This document shows positions 5,799 to 10,474 of a stretch of 10,474 nucleotides of DNA, in pieces (position 1 is the stretch's first letter; every line of letters begins with the position of its first letter). The notes under the pieces were generated by a model that was given only the letters and a program-made list of their open reading frames with translations, had not been told where the DNA came from and ran no database searches. The position numbers and the translations under genes were made by a program. The stretch is from RH-AL1 sp964247745 (GTDB lineage Bacteria; Pseudomonadota; Alphaproteobacteria; Rhizobiales; Beijerinckiaceae): positions 1-10,474 of the forward strand of contig CAXTVT010000098.1 of the NCBI GenBank assembly GCA_964247745.1. Reading direction: 5' to 3'.

Positions 5799-7613
5799 AT
5801 GATGTGGAGGAGACGGCTTGCCGCCACACCGGCCGCCGCGGCACAGGCGTTGGCGTCGGGCCCGGTCGCCCCGAGCGCGCCCGCCGTCGTAACGCCCGAC
5901 AGCAGCGAGACGCGCCGGGCCGCCGAGACCGATCTCCTCAGCGGCATCGGCGAGGCCACCGAAACCAACCTGTCGCTCGCCACCATCCTGCGCGACGCCT
6001 TCGCGCTCGTCGGCGAGATGGCCGGGTTCGCCGGCGACTTCGAGGGCGCCGCGGAGCGGATGCGCGAGCGCGCGGCGGTCTTCGTCGACTCCGTCGCGGG
6101 CTTGCGCGAGCAGGGCGACCTGATCGATCGACGCCTCGAAAGCGCGACGCTGGATGTGGCACGCGCCCACGCGCGTTCGCGCTCGGCGCTCGCCAGCGTC
6201 GACGACCTCACCCGCTCGATCGGCGAGATCGAGCGCACCATCAGGATGATCGCGGAGATCGCCGCGCAGACCAACCTGCTCGCGCTCAACGCCACGATCG
6301 AGGCGGCGCGGGCCGGCGCCGCCGGCGCCGGCTTCCGCGTGGTCGCGGGCGAGGTGAAGTCGCTGTCGGCGCAGACGCAGCGGGCCACCGTCGAGATCAA
6401 CGCCTCCGTGGCGCGGATCAAGCAGCGCGCCGCCGTCAACGCCGACGAGGTGCGCGACTTCGACCAGGCGGTCGGCGAGCTCGAGGACGTGTTCACCGCG
6501 GTGCGCGCGGCGGTGACCGTCCAGGGCGATCGCACCCGCGATATCGGGCTGGGCTCGGAAAGCGTGGCGGGCCTGGCGCAGACGGTGCGTTCGAATGCCG
6601 GTCGGATGCAGGTCCTCGGCGGCATGGTGCGCTTCATGACGACGTCGGCGGAAGACGCCGCGGCCCGGGCGCATGGGGCCTTCACCCGGCTCACCGAGCG
6701 CGCCGCGATCGTCATGCGTCAAAGCGAAAGCGACGGCGCGCAGGAGGGCGAGCGATGGCCGTGCCTCCTGGTCGGAACGATGCGACACGGGGCGGCGCGC
6801 TGGCCGATCCGGCTGATCGATCTGTCGCCGACGGCGTTCCAGATCGAGTGCGCGGGATCGGGCGCGGACATCCTGGGATCGGTCGTGGCGATTGAGTTCG
6901 CCTCGCTCGGTCAGATCGTCGCCAAGCCGCTGACGCCGACCGCGCTCGGTTACGAGTGCCAGATCGTCGACGCGGACGCCGCGGTGCGCGCCCGGATCGA
7001 GGGCATCATCGACCAGAGCCGGCGCGACTACGCACCCCACGTTATCCGCGTGCAGGACGTCGCCCGCGCCGTCTCGGCGACGCTGCAGGCGGCGATCGAG
7101 GCGGGCACGATCAAGGCCGACGACCTGTTCGACGCGCGCTACGAGCGAGAGGGCGACGCCGAGCCGGCCTGCTACACCAACGCGGCCGTGCGGCCGCTGG
7201 AAGCGACGGTTCGTGCCCTGCTCGAGGCCCAACTCCAGGTCGCGCCCCGTCCTGATTTCTGCATCCTGCAGGATCGCAACGGCTTCAACGCCATCCACAA
7301 CCTCAGCTATTCGCAACCACGTCGCCTCGGCGACGTGACGTGGAACCACCGCAACTCGCGCATGCGCCGGATCTTCGACGACCGCGTCGGCATGTCGGCC
7401 TCGCGCAACCTCCGCCCCTTCCTGGTGCAGAGCTACGCCCGCGACATGGGCGACACGGTCGAGTGGCGGATGGAGTTCGACGCCCCGCTCTTCGTCGCGG
7501 GGCGGCACTGGGGCGCGGTGCGCATGGCCTACGAGATCCACGACGAGGGCCGACGCGAGAGCGGATCGAGCGCGCCGCCTGTCGGGGCGGTGGGATTTTC
7601 GCCGACGGCCTGA
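5799..7613 (+). CDS. Soluble methyl-accepting chemotaxis protein with PilZ-like and C-terminal sensor domains
   Basis: This 604-residue protein is a chemoreceptor-type signalling protein. The conserved hairpin tip that contacts CheA/CheW lies at about 153-193, with EIAAQTNLLALNATIEAARA, then GFRVVAGEVKSLS. The helical signalling domain covers about 45-305. Next, about 318-392, is a PilZ-like beta segment (RWPIRLIDLSPTAFQIE), but the RxxxR and DxSxxG c-di-GMP motifs are not intact. The C-terminal part (about 412-580) contains FCILQDRNGFNAIHN, then NSRMRRIFDD, RPFLVQSYARDMG and GRHWGAVRMAY, a conserved sensor-like module found at the ends of some alphaproteobacterial receptors. No membrane helix is visible, so it is cytosolic. 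The ATG at 5799 has AAAGG 8 bases upstream; the frame is open far upstream, but that is antisense to the cyclase. No CheB/CheR-binding pentapeptide is visible at the end. Confidence 0.88.
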   Translation: MMWRRRLAATPAAAAQALASGPVAPSAPAVVTPDSSETRRAAETDLLSGIGEATETNLSLATILRDAFALVGEMAGFAGDFEGAAERMRERAAVFVDSVAGLREQGDLIDRRLESATLDVARAHARSRSALASVDDLTRSIGEIERTIRMIAEIAAQTNLLALNATIEAARAGAAGAGFRVVAGEVKSLSAQTQRATVEINASVARIKQRAAVNADEVRDFDQAVGELEDVFTAVRAAVTVQGDRTRDIGLGSESVAGLAQTVRSNAGRMQVLGGMVRFMTTSAEDAAARAHGAFTRLTERAAIVMRQSESDGAQEGERWPCLLVGTMRHGAARWPIRLIDLSPTAFQIECAGSGADILGSVVAIEFASLGQIVAKPLTPTALGYECQIVDADAAVRARIEGIIDQSRRDYAPHVIRVQDVARAVSATLQAAIEAGTIKADDLFDARYEREGDAEPACYTNAAVRPLEATVRALLEAQLQVAPRPDFCILQDRNGFNAIHNLSYSQPRRLGDVTWNHRNSRMRRIFDDRVGMSASRNLRPFLVQSYARDMGDTVEWRMEFDAPLFVAGRHWGAVRMAYEIHDEGRRESGSSAPPVGAVGFSPTA

Positions 7614-7661
7614 CATCCGCTCGGCCTGCCCGTAACATGCTTTTTGGGCGCGTCCGGAGGT

Positions 7662-8153
7662 ATGCTACGCCACGTCATGCCGCCGCGCCTCGCCGAGCCC
7701 GTCCTGCCGCCCGACGGCCGCCAGTCCGAGACGGCGCTGCTGATCGCGCGGGGCACGCGGCGCTATTTCAGGGCACGCGGCTTCGCCACGGTGACGGAGA
7801 TGGCGCTGCGCTCCGGGCGCCGTGCCGACGTGGTGGCGCTCGGTGGCGACGGCGGCCTGCACATCGTCGAGATCAAGAGCTCCGTGGCCGACTTCCGCGC
7901 CGACCTGAAATGGCGGGACTACCGGCTGCACTGCGACCGACTCTACTTCGCCGTCACGGCGGCGATGCCGCTCGAGATCCTGCCGGAGGACGCCGGACTG
8001 ATCGTCGCCGACGCCTACGGCGCCGCGCTGCTGCGCGAGGCGCCGGAGCATCGGCTCGCGTCGGCGACGCGGCGCATGATGACGCTGCGCTTCGCCCAGC
8101 TCGCAGCGCATCGGTTGCACGGGCTCGCCGACCCGGACGCGCGGGGTCCGTAA
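7662..8153 (+). CDS. mmcB: MmcB family DNA repair protein
   Basis: This 163-residue protein matches MmcB (DUF1052), an alphaproteobacterial protein linked in Caulobacter to mitomycin C resistance and the CtrA/CcrM-controlled gene set. The core is PD-(D/E)xK nuclease-like: GRRADVVAL (D56) and then HIVEIKSS with E70 and K72, preceded by E46. The typical segments KWRDYRLHCDRLYFAV, ILPEDAGLIVADAYGA, REAPEHRLASATRR and LRFAQLAAHRLHGLADP follow. The start is uncertain. ATG at 7662 is only 1 base after GGAGG (7656-7660), ATG at 7677 is 16 bases after it, and a TTG at 7644 is also in frame. The gene lies 48 bases after the chemoreceptor gene on the same strand and may be co-transcribed, with no obvious functional link. 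Function beyond DNA repair is inference. Confidence 0.9.
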   Translation: MLRHVMPPRLAEPVLPPDGRQSETALLIARGTRRYFRARGFATVTEMALRSGRRADVVALGGDGGLHIVEIKSSVADFRADLKWRDYRLHCDRLYFAVTAAMPLEILPEDAGLIVADAYGAALLREAPEHRLASATRRMMTLRFAQLAAHRLHGLADPDARGP

Positions 8154-8274
8154 GCGGTAGACCTGCCGACCAGGATGGTCTATATCAAGGGGGTCGAAAG
8201 GGCCGGCCTGGTGCGGCCGTACGGCGAAATCCCCGGAAACGCGGCGTCGGCGGCAGCCCACGATAACGGAAATT

Positions 8275-8325
8275 CGGCGTGGGCGGACGCCGGCGGGACT
8301 ATCGTCGACGTGGGCGAACGCCGAC
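8275..8325. repeat. Short direct repeat of hairpin-forming units between convergent genes
   Basis: CGGCGTGGGCGGACGCCGGC (8275-8294) and CGACGTGGGCGAACGCCGAC (8306-8325) match at 17 of 20 bases with a 31-base period. The first folds as CGGCGT-GGGCGG-ACGCCG. They sit in the 179-base gap between the ends of mmcB and the polymerase gene, so they may help termination, but no T-run is seen. Confidence 0.35.
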
Positions 8326-8332
8326 CTTCGAG

Positions 8333-9736
8333 TCAGCCGGTGGCCAGCCGGCGCGCCGGCAGCGGCGCCGCGCCGAACGCCGCCGCGCCCGATGCCGTGA
8401 CGCCGACCAGCACGTAGAAGAGCGGCCCCAGATCGAAGATGGTGGCGATCAGCACCGCCGGCACCAGCGATCCGAGCACCCCGACGCGCGCCGCGGCGAC
8501 GACCTTGCGGTCCTCCCGGGCGAGGTCGTCGCGAGGCGGCACCAAGGCCAGCGCCAGGATCAGCACGCCGAACAGGACGAGCCCGATGACACCGAGGTTG
8601 GAGGCGAGCAGGTACAGATAGTTCGAGGTGCGCGTCGCGCCGATGCCGGCGCCGAGCCCGTAGGTCTCGACGAAGATCTTGCCCGCCTGGACGTTGAGCG
8701 CGCCGCGCTCCAGCGCCGAGTCCGACTGTCCCTTGTGGATCACGGTGGTGTCGATCACGTTCCAGGCGGCGGCGGCGAAGCCCGGCGCCACGATCAGCGT
8801 CACGCAGACGAAGAAAGTGCCGGCCAGCAGGAGAAAGACCAGCACCTTCAAAGCTCTGGCATTGCCGCGCACGAGCAGCGTCCAGCCGGCGTAGGCGGCG
8901 AAACCGACGGCGAAGATCGCCAGTCCGGCGTAGGCCGTCGACGAGGTCGACAGCAGCAGGAAGGCCACCAGCGCCAGGCTGTAGAAGCCGGTGAGACGCG
9001 GCCGCACCCGCAGCACGAACAGCGCCACGTTGACGGCGAGCAGGTCGAGCGAGAACGAGGCGAAGGCGGAGGCCTCGGTGAACGAGCCGGAGATGCGCTT
9101 CAGTCCGTTGGACTCGTCCTCGGTGAGGAAGGCGTAGGCGCCGGTGTGGATGACGTCGAGCAGGAAGCCGGTGTGGGTCGCGGCGGTGAGGAGGTCGAGC
9201 ACCGCGAAGCCGAGGTTGAGGCCGGTCAGCACCAGCATCGCCCGCAGCAGCGTCGCGTAGCCGCCCGGCCGGCGCGAGAGCGCGGCGACGCACAGCGCCA
9301 GCACGAAGCTGCCGATGGCGTAGACCGATTGCGTGATGTTGCCGCTCGACGGCTTGAGCGGCACCGGGCCGCTGTCGATCACCGTCCGCTCCAGCGAATT
9401 GACCTCGACCGCCCCCTGGAACAGCCGCGGCAGGAAGATCGCCGACGGCACCACCCACAGCAGCAGGAGGACGTAGAGGAACAGCACGCGGCGTGGCGAC
9501 ACCTCCGCCAGCGCCGTGCCGAGACCGCCGCGCATGGACACGACCCGCAGCACGAGGAACAGCAGGAACAGCTTGGCCGGCGTCACCGAGGCGCCGCCCA
9601 GCGCCGGCAGGTCGGCGGCATCGGCCGCCTCGAACAGGGTCAGCAGCACGGTCGACAACAACGTGCGGCGGAAGCTGCCGAACTGGCACCACACGCCGAG
9701 CACGATGACGACGAGCCCTGTCGCTGTGGGGATCAT
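8333..9736 (-). CDS. O-antigen ligase/Wzy-like polysaccharide polymerase membrane protein
   Basis: This 467-residue protein is a multi-pass membrane protein with about ten hydrophobic segments along its length, of the O-antigen ligase/polymerase (Wzy_C, WaaL, ExoQ-like) type. Such proteins join or transfer glycan repeat units at the periplasmic face of the inner membrane. Family-like features are RISGSFTEASAFASF at about 214-228 and GLGAGIGATRTSNYLYLLASNLGVIG at about 360-385, where a large periplasmic loop ends and the final helices begin. A longer hydrophilic loop runs from about 327 to 360. Overall sequence conservation in this family is low, so the exact substrate (O-antigen, capsule or exopolysaccharide) cannot be told. 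The ATG at 9736 is the most upstream start; no clear ribosome binding site is visible. It lies 55 bases after the SGNH hydrolase gene on the same strand, which suggests one polysaccharide operon. Confidence 0.75.
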   Translation of the reverse strand: MIPTATGLVVIVLGVWCQFGSFRRTLLSTVLLTLFEAADAADLPALGGASVTPAKLFLLFLVLRVVSMRGGLGTALAEVSPRRVLFLYVLLLLWVVPSAIFLPRLFQGAVEVNSLERTVIDSGPVPLKPSSGNITQSVYAIGSFVLALCVAALSRRPGGYATLLRAMLVLTGLNLGFAVLDLLTAATHTGFLLDVIHTGAYAFLTEDESNGLKRISGSFTEASAFASFSLDLLAVNVALFVLRVRPRLTGFYSLALVAFLLLSTSSTAYAGLAIFAVGFAAYAGWTLLVRGNARALKVLVFLLLAGTFFVCVTLIVAPGFAAAAWNVIDTTVIHKGQSDSALERGALNVQAGKIFVETYGLGAGIGATRTSNYLYLLASNLGVIGLVLFGVLILALALVPPRDDLAREDRKVVAAARVGVLGSLVPAVLIATIFDLGPLFYVLVGVTASGAAAFGAAPLPARRLATG

Positions 9737-9791
9737 CGGAGACGAGGCATCCTGCGTGGGCCGGGTGGACGCCAGCCTTGCGCGGGGAGGC

Positions 9792-10474
9792 TTAAGGTGG
9801 GGTTAGCGTACGGTGCTCGGGCCGCAGCGCCGCCTCCACCGCGGCGCCGTAGATCGGTGCCAGCAGCGCGTAGCCGCGATCGGTCGGGTGGATGCCGTCG
9901 ACGTAGAGGCTCCTGTCGGCGGCGGCACCGTCCGGGCCCATGACCGGCGAGGCGGCGAAATCGGCGAGCGCGTCGATGCCGTGCGCCTTCGCCCAGTCCG
10001 GCTGGCGCAGGATGGCGTTGAGTGCGGCGCGCGGCCCGACGAAGGCCGCCCAGTCGCTCGGCAGCAGGGTGCCGACGACGACGCGATCGGCTCCGGCGCC
10101 GCGCATCGCCGCGATGTAGCGGGCGAGGTCGTCGGCATAGGCTGCCGCGCCGCCGCCGTAGCCGACGAGGTCGTTGCGCCCGATCAGCACGGTGAGCACC
10201 ATTGTGCGGCCGGCGCGCTGGTCGAACAGCAGCCGGGCGTCGTCCTCGAGCCGGCCGTAGAGGCTGTTGACCGCGGGTCCGTCGCCGGGCGAGCCCAGCG
10301 TCGCGCGCGACTTCGCCGCGTCGATGCCGTCGGCCGAGGGCAGGCAGGCGCGCTGCACGTAGGACCGGTCGTCGCTGGAGCCCTGGCCGAAGGTGATGCT
10401 GTCGCCCTCCGCGAGGACGAAGACGTGGGCGCCGGCGGTCAGGTGGGGGGTGCCGTCGCAGGGCGCGGCGCCGA
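9792..10474 (-). CDS. SGNH/GDSL-family hydrolase (5' partial)
   Basis: This is most of an SGNH-fold esterase or lipase-like hydrolase, of the kind that removes acyl groups from glycans, lipids or other esters. The block I motif is EGDSITFG, with the Gly-Asp-Ser codons at 10398-10406 supplying the nucleophile. Block III is IGRND, with the codons at 10170-10181. Block V is DGIHP, with the codons at 9885-9899, giving the catalytic Asp and His. The frame stays open to the window edge, so the N-terminus, possibly with a signal peptide, lies beyond 10474. A GTG at 10358 is in frame but would cut off the catalytic Ser, so it is not the true start. The gene precedes the polymerase gene with a short gap. 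A role in glycan deacetylation or other modification is plausible but inferred. Confidence 0.88.
   Translation of the reverse strand, partial: GAAPCDGTPHLTAGAHVFVLAEGDSITFGQGSSDDRSYVQRACLPSADGIDAAKSRATLGSPGDGPAVNSLYGRLEDDARLLFDQRAGRTMVLTVLIGRNDLVGYGGGAAAYADDLARYIAAMRGAGADRVVVGTLLPSDWAAFVGPRAALNAILRQPDWAKAHGIDALADFAASPVMGPDGAAADRSLYVDGIHPTDRGYALLAPIYGAAVEAALRPEHRTLTPP

Noticed and set aside
5264..6715. Long minus-strand Ser/Arg-rich frames opposite the chemoreceptor
   Set aside because: These are shadow frames of a well-supported chemoreceptor gene, with no family resemblance.
7665..9692. Long minus-strand frame across mmcB and the polymerase gene
   Set aside because: Arg/Ala/Gly-rich shadow; the polymerase frame has clear membrane helices and mmcB is recognised on the other strand.
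8279..9943. Long plus-strand frame opposite the polymerase gene
   Set aside because: Its product is Arg/Gln/Glu-rich low-complexity sequence, as expected of an antisense shadow of a GC-rich membrane protein gene.

Overview
The window is high-GC alphaproteobacterial DNA, most likely from the Hyphomicrobiales. The evidence is an mmcB gene (a family typical of alphaproteobacteria), a PqqA core segment of the Methylobacterium type, intergenic repeats of a kind common in Bradyrhizobium/Methylobacterium-like genomes, and strong G/C preference at third codon positions. The order assignment is inference; no rRNA or tRNA gene is visible.

Layout. (1) Positions 1-2312 (+) hold the 3' end of an aa3/caa3-type cytochrome oxidase operon: subunit I (5' end cut off, A2-type YSHPAVY motif), subunit III and a small subunit IV, with overlapping or touching reading frames. 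(2) Positions about 2390-2800 form an AT-richer island with a small three-helix membrane protein of unknown function on the minus strand. (3) Positions 2829-4179 hold a divergent pair. On the minus strand is oxyR, with both redox cysteines. On the plus strand is a 55-residue pqqA gene that the six-frame translation hides because it is so short. This PqqA is unusual: it carries two complete, nearly identical precursor modules in tandem, each with the Glu-x3-Tyr pair from which PQQ is made. It has a good ribosome binding site and its own strong terminator, and no pqqB-E gene is in the window. (4) Positions 4180-4512 have no gene and hold a cluster of dispersed-type palindromic repeats. (5) Positions 4513-5627 (-) hold an exported cyclase-family metal hydrolase followed by cutA, linked by a GTGA overlap. 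(6) Positions 5799-7613 (+) hold a soluble chemoreceptor with its signalling domain first, a PilZ-like middle and a C-terminal sensor-like domain; positions 7662-8153 (+) hold mmcB. (7) Positions 8333-10474 (-) hold an O-antigen ligase/Wzy-like membrane polymerase preceded by an SGNH/GDSL esterase whose 5' end lies beyond the window, probably part of a polysaccharide locus.

The most interesting item is the two-core pqqA (3951-4118) with its divergent oxyR neighbour. Together they suggest a PQQ precursor gene that yields two PQQ-forming segments per translated chain, and possibly a link to peroxide sensing. The tandem structure is read directly from the sequence; the yield and regulation ideas are inference.
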